This document shows positions 1-7,161 of a stretch of 30,740 nt of DNA, piece after piece. Position numbers and translations under genes: made by a program. The DNA is from CAYZMH01 sp964479445. Lineage in GTDB: Bacteria > Bacteroidota > Bacteroidia > Bacteroidales > GCA-2748055. The notes beneath the pieces were generated by a model that was not told the origin of the DNA, searched no databases, and saw nothing but the letters and a program-made list of their open reading frames with translations. Position 1 is the first letter of the stretch. Each line of letters opens with the position of its first letter. The stretch spans positions 1 to 30,740 of the forward strand of contig CAYZMH010000038.1 of NCBI GenBank assembly GCA_964479445.1. The letters are read 5' to 3'.

Positions 1-22
1 ACCCACCATTGACAGGATTGGT

Positions 23-1702
23 TCATACGTTGGAATGCTCTATAAATCTTCCCAACTGTAGATATTGCATGTATAAATCGTTATAGACTCCTGCTCGATA
101 CTGGTCCGGATTATACGTCCGTTCGTAACCGCTTCCCATAATGCGCTGGGCTGTTTCAATATCCGAATGGTAACCGCATGCCACAGAAGCTGCCATGGCT
201 GCTCCGAGGGCTACAGCTTGCTCTGACCTGACCACCTTTATCGGGCGGTTTAAAACATCAGTAACTACCTGCATCACAAATGGAGACTTCTTGGCTACGC
301 CTCCAAGGGCAATGACTCCATCAATCCTTACTCCCTCTTCCACAAATCGTTCCACAATTGCTCTTGCTCCAAATGCTGTCGCTTCCACTAATGCCCTGAA
401 AATTGCCGGTGCATCCGTACCAAGTTTGATACCGGAGATGCATCCAGCCAATGTTTGATTCGCATCCGGAGAACGACGACCGTTTAACCAATCCAATGCA
501 ATGGCCCCTGTTTGTTCTGTTGATACCTTTGAAGCTGCATCGCTGAGTTGGTCTATCAATGAATCCCGGATTTCATTTCTCAATCGCCCCACGTAAGGGT
601 CGTCCTTCCGACTGACCAACGGAAGAACATGCTCCAGCGGCCATTGAAGAAGTTGGGAAAACCAGGCATATACGTCTCCAAAAGCTGACTGACCAGCTTC
701 AAGGCCTACCAAACCTGGTACAATTGAACCATCAACCTGGCCGCATATTCCCTTTACAGGTTCACGCTTAAGCTCTTCCGGAGCGACTACCATCATGTCG
801 CAGGTAGAGGTCCCCATAACTTTGCTGAGATAATAAGGTTCGATACCACCTCCTACAGCTCCGAGATGAGCATCAAAGGCTCCGGTTCCTACCACCACAC
901 CGGTATGCAAACCAAATTTCCCTGCCCAGACTGGAGAGAGCGTCCCAACAGGTTCATCACATGTATGGGTATTGCGGTATAATCGTTCACGTAACCCTTT
1001 CAATAAGGGATCCAACTTATTCAGGAAGGATTCGCTGGGCAGTCCGTCAAATTCCTCATGCCACATAGCTTTGTGTCCTGCGGCACACCGGCTTCTCTTA
1101 ATAGATTCAGGTATTACCCTTCCAGTTAGTAAAGCCGGAATATAGTCACAGTGCTCAACCCAGGAGTATGCAGCCTCTCTAATTCGCTCATCAATCCTCA
1201 ACACATGGAGTATTTTTGCCCAAATCCACTCAGAGGAGTATATTCCACCTTCAAATTTTGTATAGTCCTCCCCTCCCCAAGTTCTTGCCAGCCGGTTGAT
1301 CTCTTCTGCCTCCTTAATAGCTGTATGGTCTTTCCACAAGATGAACATTGCATTGGGATTATCCATAAACTCCTCCTTAAGGGCAAGGGGAATCCCTTTC
1401 TTGTCAACAGCAACCGGCGTAGAACCGGTTGCGTCAACTGACAGGGCGATTACATGTTGGCGTACAATCTCACCCGCATGATTCAGCGCTTCTGTTACAC
1501 ATTCCTCCAAAGCTTCCAGGTAATCCAGCGGATGCTGACGAAACCTGTTCTCACCGGGATTACAGTATTCACCGGTCTGCCACCTGGGATAAAACGCAAC
1601 GTGAGTAGCCACCTCTTCTCCGGTATCAGCATTTACTATTAATGCACGAACAGAATCCGTACCAAAATCCACTCCAATGGAAAAATGATCAGCATTATTC
1701 AT
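23..1702 (-). CDS. araB: L-ribulokinase AraB
   Basis: AraB phosphorylates L-ribulose to L-ribulose 5-phosphate with ATP, the second step of cytoplasmic L-arabinose breakdown. The 559-aa protein has the usual AraB length (about 560). The FGGY-kinase N-terminal fold starts with GVDFGTDSVRALIVN (residues 10-24), and FGTDSVR is characteristic of ribulokinases. GTGAFDAHLGAVGGG (272-286) carries the probable catalytic Asp277. The C-terminal ATPase half shows DWLNGRRSPDANQT and LGGVAKKSPFVMQVV. The start is an ATG at 1702 and the stop a TGA at 23-25, so the gene is complete. It is the last ara gene seen, 104 nt after araD. That gap is unusually long for this operon and holds a short hydrophobic frame ending 2 nt before this start. 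Assignment is near certain. Confidence 0.97.
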   Translation of the reverse strand: MNNADHFSIGVDFGTDSVRALIVNADTGEEVATHVAFYPRWQTGEYCNPGENRFRQHPLDYLEALEECVTEALNHAGEIVRQHVIALSVDATGSTPVAVDKKGIPLALKEEFMDNPNAMFILWKDHTAIKEAEEINRLARTWGGEDYTKFEGGIYSSEWIWAKILHVLRIDERIREAAYSWVEHCDYIPALLTGRVIPESIKRSRCAAGHKAMWHEEFDGLPSESFLNKLDPLLKGLRERLYRNTHTCDEPVGTLSPVWAGKFGLHTGVVVGTGAFDAHLGAVGGGIEPYYLSKVMGTSTCDMMVVAPEELKREPVKGICGQVDGSIVPGLVGLEAGQSAFGDVYAWFSQLLQWPLEHVLPLVSRKDDPYVGRLRNEIRDSLIDQLSDAASKVSTEQTGAIALDWLNGRRSPDANQTLAGCISGIKLGTDAPAIFRALVEATAFGARAIVERFVEEGVRIDGVIALGGVAKKSPFVMQVVTDVLNRPIKVVRSEQAVALGAAMAASVACGYHSDIETAQRIMGSGYERTYNPDQYRAGVYNDLYMQYLQLGRFIEHSNV

Positions 1703-1704
1703 TG

Positions 1705-1806
1705 TTAATAAGTTATCGTTAATGTCTCACTTTTTACTAAAAACCAGGAGCCCACTACCACAATGAGAATAAAGCTGGTAATAATCCCGGCACGTTTTAT
1801 AATAAT
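1705..1806 (-). other. Short hydrophobic open frame between araD and araB
   Basis: Directly after the araD TGA and in the same frame, 33 further sense codons run to a TAA two bases before the araB ATG. They would encode IIIKRAGIITSF, then a strongly hydrophobic stretch (ILIVVVGSWFLV), then KSETLTITY. This looks like one membrane helix with positive charge on the near side. There is no ATG, GTG or TTG at its beginning. Translation would need stop-codon readthrough from araD, an ATT/ATA start or reinitiation. A 33-codon open stretch is not rare by chance, and T-rich DNA favours hydrophobic residues. It may therefore be only an intercistronic spacer. Confidence 0.2.
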
Positions 1807-2490
1807 TCACTGACCGTAATAGGCACCATTGCCATGCTTTCGTTGGTAGTGCTTATCAAGAAGGAATTGATCCAGTGACCTGCGGTTACCCAGCATTTCA
1901 GTCCTGAAGGCCATTTTAGCCACTTCTTCCAGGATAAGAGAATGCAATACCGCTTCCTTTTCATCTCTTCCCCATGTAAAGGGTCCGTGACCATGCACAA
2001 GGACCGCAGGGATACTCATATGGTCTAGCTCTGAAAAAGTCTCCTCGATCACTCTTCCGGTGGCCACTTCATAATCCTCTTCAATTTCATCAGGTGTCAG
2101 GAAACGAGTACATGGGATCTTCCCAAAAAAATGATCGGCATGCGTCGTTCCGTATGCAGGTAAATCTCTGCCAGCCTGTGCCCAGGATGTTGCCCATTCG
2201 GAATGGGTATGTACAATACCCCCTATCTCAGGAAAGCATTTATAAAGGTGGATATGGGTAGGAGTATCGGAGGAGGGTCGTTTCTCACCTTCAACCACAC
2301 GCCCTGTTTTATCCAGGACAACCATATCATCAGCAGTCATCTCATCATAAGGAACCCCCGATGGTTTAATAACAATATATCCACTCTCGGGGTCCCGTAG
2401 ACTGGCATTACCCCAGGTTAATAACACCAATTTATTGCTAACAATTTCCAGGTTCGCGCGCAATGCTCTCTCTTTGAGCTCTCGTAGCAT
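1807..2490 (-). CDS. araD: L-ribulose-5-phosphate 4-epimerase AraD
   Basis: AraD epimerises L-ribulose 5-phosphate to D-xylulose 5-phosphate, feeding arabinose into the pentose phosphate pathway. It is a cytoplasmic class II aldolase-fold zinc enzyme. The 227 aa compare with 231 in E. coli. Visible are LTWGNAS (24-30), KPSGVPYDEM (42-51), Asp75 in SSDTPTH, the zinc histidines His94 and His96 in HTH, and a third in HGHGPFTWG (about His168). Asp119 lies in HADH, and the end AYYGQ is the conserved C-terminus. It starts at an ATG 12 nt after araA, so the two are co-transcribed. The stop is TGA, and the next 33 codons in the same frame stay open. No residue expected for catalysis is missing. Confidence 0.97.
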   Translation of the reverse strand: MLRELKERALRANLEIVSNKLVLLTWGNASLRDPESGYIVIKPSGVPYDEMTADDMVVLDKTGRVVEGEKRPSSDTPTHIHLYKCFPEIGGIVHTHSEWATSWAQAGRDLPAYGTTHADHFFGKIPCTRFLTPDEIEEDYEVATGRVIEETFSELDHMSIPAVLVHGHGPFTWGRDEKEAVLHSLILEEVAKMAFRTEMLGNRRSLDQFLLDKHYQRKHGNGAYYGQ

Positions 2491-2502
2491 AATGACTTTA
2501 GT

Positions 2503-4017
2503 TTAGAAAGGTGTATAATGTTGATAATATACTTCATTCCATCTCAGTTGTTCCTTAATCCGATCAACAGAGGTATTCTCATCAATTACAATAGCTTCCA
2601 GACCTGCTATTTCTCCAAAATCCCGCAACATAGGAGCATCTAACGCCATGCTGAAGGAAGTGTGGTGAGCCCCACCAGCAATTATCCATGCGGCAGCAGC
2701 TGTTTCAAGGGATGGCTTCGGATCCCAGAGAACCCTGGCAACAGGAAGATTTGGCAGATTTTCCCGGGGTTCCAGCACTTCACATGGATTGATAACCATT
2801 CTGAAACGATTACCCAGGTCGATAAGAGATGCATTAATTCCACCACCCTCTCCAACATTGAAAATGAGCCGGGCCGGATCCATTTTGCCTCCAATACCCA
2901 GAGGGTAAATCTCAAGTAAAGGCTTGCCAAGACCAATAGAGGGACATATCTCCAGCATATGAGCCCCCAAAACCTGCATTCTGCCCGGATGAAAATGGTA
3001 GGTGTAATCCTCCATAAAAGAAGTGCCACCTGGTAAACCATCGGACATAACCTTCATGGCTCGAACAAGGGCCGCTGTTTTCCAATCTCCCTCTGCACCG
3101 AAACCATATCCGTCAGCCATCAATCGCTGTACGGCCAGACCAGGTAACTGGGACAGGCCGTGTAAATTCTCAAAGTTCGTAGTGAAAGCGCTGAAACCGC
3201 CCTCTTCCAGGAAATCCCTCATTCCAATTTCAATGGCTGCAGCTTCCCAGAGTCTTAACTTTTTGTCCTGGTTCTGAATCAACTTTTTCGGCACCTGGTA
3301 TTGATCAAGGTACTGCTTCAACATTGCTTCAATACGATCATCCGGTAATCCATCGATGATATCTGTCAGGTCTCCCAGACCATATCCGTTAACAGAATAA
3401 CCCAGTTGAACCTGGGCAGCGACCTTATCTCCTTCAGTCACGGCAACATCCCTCATGTTATCACCAAAACGCGCAACTTTCATCCCTTGCCAGTCATTCC
3501 AGGCGAGTGCAACTCGCAACCAACGACCGAGCTCTTTTTGAACCTTGCCATTCTCCCAATGACCTGCAATTATTTTTCGCTCCAGGCGCATACGCGCCCC
3601 GATAAACCCAAATTCCCGACCTCCGTGGGCAGATTGATTCAGGTTCATAAAATTCATATCAATCTTATCCCAGGGAATATCCCGGTTAAACTGTGTATGT
3701 AAATGCAGGATTGGTTGTTGAAGGATCTTGAGTCCGGCTATCCACATCTTTGCAGGAGAAAACGTATGCATCCAGGCAATCACAGCAATGCAATTCCGAT
3801 CCTTATTTGCCTCCTGGATTACCTTGCAGATCGAATCGGGATTAGTGAGCACATCTTTGAAGACTATTCGAACGGGCACAAAATCAGACGAATCCAATCC
3901 TGCAGCCACTTCTATGGCATTATTACGTACTTCTTTAAGTACTTCTTCTCCATATAAATGCTGACTGCCTGTCAGTAACCAGGCCTCTTTCCGGGAGTAT
4001 AACGCTTCAGGTTTCAT
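2503..4017 (-). CDS. araA: L-arabinose isomerase AraA
   Basis: AraA interconverts L-arabinose and L-ribulose, the first step of the pathway, using a divalent metal (usually Mn2+) in the cytoplasm. The 504 aa match the family length (500 in E. coli). The four metal/catalytic positions are present: Glu309 in GAEGDWK, Glu336 in SFMEDYTYHF, His353 in GAHMLEICPS and His451 in GGAHHTSF. They correspond to E. coli E306, E333, H350 and H450. The N-terminal GSQHLYG motif is also present. The ATG at 4017 is the first gene of the intact ara run. Upstream, after 95 nt, lies only the 3' remnant of a symporter gene. I could not find a consensus Bacteroidota promoter in the gap, so how this operon is now transcribed is unclear. 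Confidence 0.98.
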   Translation of the reverse strand: MKPEALYSRKEAWLLTGSQHLYGEEVLKEVRNNAIEVAAGLDSSDFVPVRIVFKDVLTNPDSICKVIQEANKDRNCIAVIAWMHTFSPAKMWIAGLKILQQPILHLHTQFNRDIPWDKIDMNFMNLNQSAHGGREFGFIGARMRLERKIIAGHWENGKVQKELGRWLRVALAWNDWQGMKVARFGDNMRDVAVTEGDKVAAQVQLGYSVNGYGLGDLTDIIDGLPDDRIEAMLKQYLDQYQVPKKLIQNQDKKLRLWEAAAIEIGMRDFLEEGGFSAFTTNFENLHGLSQLPGLAVQRLMADGYGFGAEGDWKTAALVRAMKVMSDGLPGGTSFMEDYTYHFHPGRMQVLGAHMLEICPSIGLGKPLLEIYPLGIGGKMDPARLIFNVGEGGGINASLIDLGNRFRMVINPCEVLEPRENLPNLPVARVLWDPKPSLETAAAAWIIAGGAHHTSFSMALDAPMLRDFGEIAGLEAIVIDENTSVDRIKEQLRWNEVYYQHYTPF

Positions 4018-4112
4018 GGTGAATATATTTTTACGCTAGTAGTAACAAAAAAAAACAATATACCAAACTCTGCCCTTCAAAGAAAATTCAGAAGTCAATT
4101 ACCCTTCATCTA
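4018..4112. other. Gap between symporter remnant and araA
   Basis: These 95 nt are A/T-rich on the transcribed strand, with a run of nine T. No match to TAnnTTTG and no clear inverted repeat were found. If the operon promoter was lost with the 5' half of the symporter gene, a replacement promoter should lie here or inside the remnant. Confidence 0.3.
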
Positions 4113-4918
4113 TTACCAGAAATAGACGTAAAACCCAATAATAAATACCAGAATAACCACAGAATGAATTACATCCCACTTGTTCCAGCTTGCACGGCTT
4201 ATGGCTTTCTGTTTTTCCGATGCGGAGCCAAAGTATAGTCCTTCTATACGTGCTGGATCCACCGGCCTGGTAAACATGCTTACAATTACCATAAGAGCAA
4301 TAATAATGATGAAAAGAGCGATCTCATAATGTAGCCAATTGGGTTCCACCACCTGGTAAAGCAGATCATCTCCTACTCTATCTCCATAAATCACCTTCAA
4401 TGCCAAACGTAACATTCCAAGAATGAATCCTACAACAAGACCGGCATAACCGGCTGCAGGGGTTGTCCGTCTGGAAACAACACCAAGCAAAAATACCGCT
4501 GCAATACCGGGGGCCAATAAGGATTGTACATCCTGCAGATAAGCATATAGTACTTTGCCTAACTCCTTCATCACCGGGATCCATGCGATACCGAGAATAA
4601 CAACGATCACCGTTGCAATACGGCCCACTCTTACATAATGTCGCTCGCTAGCAGAGGGCTTATACCTTTTGTAAAAAGCATAGCCGAAGAATTGAAAAGA
4701 GAAGCCAGTGAACTCATCAGGGCAGCCAGGATGCCACCGATCACAATGCCGGTGAAACTTTTGGGAAGTAACTCCTTCACCAGTGTGGAAAAGGCAGCAT
4801 CACTGCTGGCAAGATCCAAAAGCGGACGCTGTGTCTCCGGATCAATCTTCTGTGTCATGGCAAAGGCAATCATACCTGGTATCAGAAAAATAAACCCCGG
4901 AATAGAAAATAATGTACA
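4113..4918 (-). pseudogene. Decayed sodium/solute symporter (SSS, SGLT-like), C-terminal remnant
   Basis: Two adjoining frames together give the C-terminal part of an SGLT-type symporter. The upstream piece, from about 4918, reads FIFLIPGMIAFAMTQK, then ELLPKSFTGIVIGGILAALM, then FNSSAMLFTKG. The downstream piece reads YKPSASERHYVRVGRIATV, then LLAPGIAAVFLLGVVSRRTT, and ends in FIIGFYVYFW. Family members have F-T-x-D-x-Y-K at the join. Here only 5 nt remain between the ACA (Thr) and TAT (Tyr) codons instead of 9, so a 4-nt deletion near 4669-4673 breaks the frame. Further upstream the frame closes at a TGA (4919-4921). No start codon or N-terminal helices remain, so roughly the first 300 residues are gone. 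Position and strand suggest it once was the first gene of the ara operon, probably its arabinose transporter (inference). Confidence 0.85.
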
Positions 4919-4961
4919 TCAACTCCTGTGTTGATCATAATCAAACTGCCTGCATATGTAC

Positions 4962-4978
4962 TTAACGTAATATTAACG
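4962..4978. promoter_or_regulatory. Paired TTAACG direct repeats, possible regulator site
   Basis: TTAACG occurs at 4962-4967 and again at 4973-4978, 11 bp apart from start to start, close to one helical turn. The pair sits in the gap between the decayed symporter and the divergent intact symporter. Direct repeats on one face of the helix suit a transcription factor that binds repeated half-sites. No regulator gene is in the window, and A/T-rich DNA gives such repeats easily, so this is weak. Confidence 0.2.
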
Positions 4979-5046
4979 CTTAAATAGGATAATACAAAAC
5001 ACCGGAACAATTTGAACTGATTATAAAAAAGAATTGGAGGTAATTT

Positions 5047-5097
5047 ATGAAGAAGTTTATACATTTGATGACATTAAATTTTCAATTACTCACATAA
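5047..5097 (+). CDS. Possible 16-codon leader ORF before the symporter
   Basis: An ATG at 5047 opens a 16-codon frame (MKKFIHLMTLNFQLLT) ending in TAA at 5095-5097, 12 nt before the symporter ATG. It is preceded at a good distance by GGAGG (5036-5040), the strongest Shine-Dalgarno-like site I noticed in this part of the window. The symporter itself has none. It could be a leader that couples translation to the downstream gene, or the remains of a former gene start. The peptide is too short to judge by homology. Confidence 0.3.
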   Translation: MKKFIHLMTLNFQLLT

Positions 5098-5109
5098 ACC
5101 TGTTTTGCC

Positions 5110-6813
5110 ATGACCATATTGGATATTGGAACATTCAATCTCACCTTCCTCGACTATGCAATCATGATCATTTATTTCGGTTTCGTTCTGGGTATTGGAT
5201 GGGCCTTGAAAAAATACATGAAGAATGCTACTGCTTTCCTGGAAGCGGGTCGCTCGCTCCCTGCCTGGGTAACCGGATTGGCATTTATTTCAGCAAATCT
5301 CGGGGCACTGGAGGTGATTGGAATGGCGGCATCTGGCGCCAAATATGGAATGGCGACCGTCCACTTCTACTGGATTGGAGCAATTCCTGCCATGATATTC
5401 CTTGCCATATTTATGATGCCTTTTTATTATGGATCAAAGGCTCGTTCTGTACCGGAATACCTGAAACTACGTTTTGATGAGAAAACAAGGGGCTTCAATG
5501 CTTTTTCTTTTGCTATTATGACCGTTTTCTCATCTGGTATCAGCATGTATGCACTGGCACTTCTTATGGAAACCCTGCTGGGCTGGAATTTCCATATGAG
5601 CCTCATATTATCGGCATTGATTGTTCTCGTCTATACGTATTTGGGAGGATTGAGCTCAGCAATATATAATGAAGTTTTGCAATTTTTCCTTATTGTGATT
5701 GGATTTCTTCCGTTGGTGGTAATTGGACTAATCAAAGTAGGCGGTTGGGAAGGTATGGTAGATAAACTAGCCATGAATCCCATGACATCGGGGTTTGATC
5801 ACTCATGGGCCAATATCTCTTCTTCCCATCCTATGGGAGGAGTCATAGGAATAGTCATGGGCCTGGGATTCGTGTTATCATTTGGATACTGGTGCACTAA
5901 TTTTTTGGTAGTGCAAAGGGCCATGGCTGCCGGATCCATGAGCGCTGCAAGGAAAACACCACTAATTGGTGCCTTCCCCAAGATGTTCCTTCCATTCCTG
6001 GTAATCATTCCCGGTATGATAGCAATGGCTCTCATCAATGCTGGAGATGAAGCATTTGACCTGCCTGTAAAAGGCGCAGGATATGATTATGACCTGGTGA
6101 TTCCCATGTTGCTTAAACGATTTCTGCCTACCGGGGTGCTCGGTCTCGGCTTAACAGCCCTTATGGCGTCATTCATGAGTGGCATGGCTGGAAATGTTAC
6201 CGCTTTCAACACGGTCTGGACCTATGATATCTACCAGAGTTATATTGTGCCAGGAAAATCGGACAAACACTACCTGCGAGTCGGACAGATAACTACCATA
6301 GTCGGCGTGCTGGTGAGTATACTAACAGCCTATGTTGCAGCTATGTTCAATAATGTTATGGACTTCCTGCAATTGATCTTTGCATTCATAAATGCACCGC
6401 TCTTTGCCGCATTCCTGATGGGGATGTTTACCAAACGTACAACCGGTCATGGCGCATTCTGGGGGCTCTTAACAGGAACAACTTCTGCTGCTCTTGTACA
6501 CGGACTCACTCAACCGGCAGGGGCTGAATCCCTGGTTAAAGGTGGGTGGCTGGGTCACGTCGTCAATGTTTTCCCAAGCGAAATGGCTCAGAACTTCTGG
6601 ATTGCGATTATTGCCTTCGGAATGGCAATGATAGCAACGATTGTGATATCAATTTCAACGAAACGGACTAAAACCGACGCCGAACTTAAAGGATTGGTCT
6701 ATTCTCTGACACCCAAAACGGTTGATGACAGTAAGTACTGGTATCAGAAACCTGCTACTGTCGCCTGGATAGTCGCAATCGTAGCCATTATTCTGTCAAT
6801 AATATTCTGGTAA
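5110..6813 (+). CDS. Sodium:solute symporter (SSS family), probable sugar uptake
   Basis: This is an inner-membrane secondary transporter of the solute:sodium symporter family, which couples Na+ entry to uptake of sugars, vitamins or acids. It has 567 aa, about the family length, with many hydrophobic helices. LDYAIMIIYFGFVLGIGWAL starts near residue 14, and the C-terminal helix ends in IVAIILSIIFW. SSS-type features include AGRSLPAWVTGLAFISANLG, SVPEYLKLRFD and VYTYLGGLSSAIYNEVLQFF. The ATG at 5110 puts a short extracellular N-terminus before helix 1, as expected. The C-terminal half (FAAFLMGMFTKRTTGHGAFW) differs clearly from the decayed neighbour, so this is another subgroup and not a duplicate copy. 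It is divergent from the ara genes and 12 nt before a small membrane protein. Arabinose as substrate is only inferred from location. Confidence 0.9.
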   Translation: MTILDIGTFNLTFLDYAIMIIYFGFVLGIGWALKKYMKNATAFLEAGRSLPAWVTGLAFISANLGALEVIGMAASGAKYGMATVHFYWIGAIPAMIFLAIFMMPFYYGSKARSVPEYLKLRFDEKTRGFNAFSFAIMTVFSSGISMYALALLMETLLGWNFHMSLILSALIVLVYTYLGGLSSAIYNEVLQFFLIVIGFLPLVVIGLIKVGGWEGMVDKLAMNPMTSGFDHSWANISSSHPMGGVIGIVMGLGFVLSFGYWCTNFLVVQRAMAAGSMSAARKTPLIGAFPKMFLPFLVIIPGMIAMALINAGDEAFDLPVKGAGYDYDLVIPMLLKRFLPTGVLGLGLTALMASFMSGMAGNVTAFNTVWTYDIYQSYIVPGKSDKHYLRVGQITTIVGVLVSILTAYVAAMFNNVMDFLQLIFAFINAPLFAAFLMGMFTKRTTGHGAFWGLLTGTTSAALVHGLTQPAGAESLVKGGWLGHVVNVFPSEMAQNFWIAIIAFGMAMIATIVISISTKRTKTDAELKGLVYSLTPKTVDDSKYWYQKPATVAWIVAIVAIILSIIFW

Positions 6814-6825
6814 ATTCATAATACT

Positions 6826-7098
6826 ATGCGATTAGATATAAAAATACCGATCGGATTGATGTTCTCACTATTTGGTTTAATCCTTACCCTCTTTGGTCTG
6901 TTTACCAATGGGGATGATATGTATAACAAGTCAATTGGCCAAAACATCAACCTCTATTCCGGGTTATTCATGCTCCTTTTTGGTGGTTTTATGCTTCTTA
7001 TCTCAGACCTGACCAAGAAGAAGAAGGTAGAGGAGCTGAAAGAGATTATTGAAGAGTCCGTAGAAGAGGAGTCAGAAGAAGAATCGGAAAAAAAATAA
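6826..7098 (+). CDS. Small two-helix membrane protein downstream of symporter
   Basis: This is a 90-aa protein of unknown function. It has a short basic N-terminus, one hydrophobic helix at about residues 8-26 (IPIGLMFSLFGLILTLFGLF) and a second at about 43-61 (LYSGLFMLLFGGFMLLIS). A conserved-looking loop before helix 2 reads SIGQNINLYSG, followed by KKKK and a very acidic tail (62-90, rich in Glu). Both ends probably face the cytoplasm (inside-positive rule). It starts 12 nt after the symporter stop, so the two are co-transcribed. As I recall, small proteins of this GxNINLxxG type sit next to SSS symporters in several phyla, which suggests an accessory or stabilising subunit. That is inference from memory and gene order. 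Confidence 0.75.
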   Translation: MRLDIKIPIGLMFSLFGLILTLFGLFTNGDDMYNKSIGQNINLYSGLFMLLFGGFMLLISDLTKKKKVEELKEIIEESVEEESEEESEKK

Positions 7099-7101
7099 AA
7101 A

Positions 7102-7146
7102 AAGAATCCCAAAATCCCCTGTAAGAGAGGAGAAATTGGAATTCTT
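7102..7146 (-). terminator. Hairpin terminator between convergent genes
   Basis: An imperfect 18-bp inverted repeat pairs 7102-7119 with 7129-7146 around a 9-nt loop. Six perfect base pairs at the base (AAGAAT/ATTCTT) are followed by more pairs with four mismatches. Read on the minus strand it is followed by long T runs (complement of 7086-7101), the classic intrinsic terminator form for the TonB receptor gene. It may also slow transcription coming from the symporter side. No other gene lies in this 63-nt gap. Confidence 0.7.
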
Positions 7147-7161
7147 AAGAGGAATGAATCT

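Noticed and set aside
1729..1810. GTG-initiated frame overlapping the araD stop as GTGA
   Set aside because: The 27-residue product has no recognisable character, and the frame ends in mid-gap. The in-frame hydrophobic stretch is the better, though still weak, candidate.
4882..5064. 60-codon minus-strand frame upstream of the symporter remnant
   Set aside because: It shows no SSS-like residues beyond the out-of-frame tail and does not restore the missing N-terminus. Probably random frame in A/T-rich DNA.
5060..5067. TACATTTG, an exact -7 element on the plus strand before the symporter
   Set aside because: The nearest TTG is 23 nt upstream instead of 19-21, and the start would fall inside the leader ORF. 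Not strong enough to call.
5034..5477. Plus-strand frame of 147 codons starting just before the symporter
   Set aside because: It begins on a TTG and overlaps the symporter in another frame. Its residues are out-of-frame symporter sequence with no family likeness.
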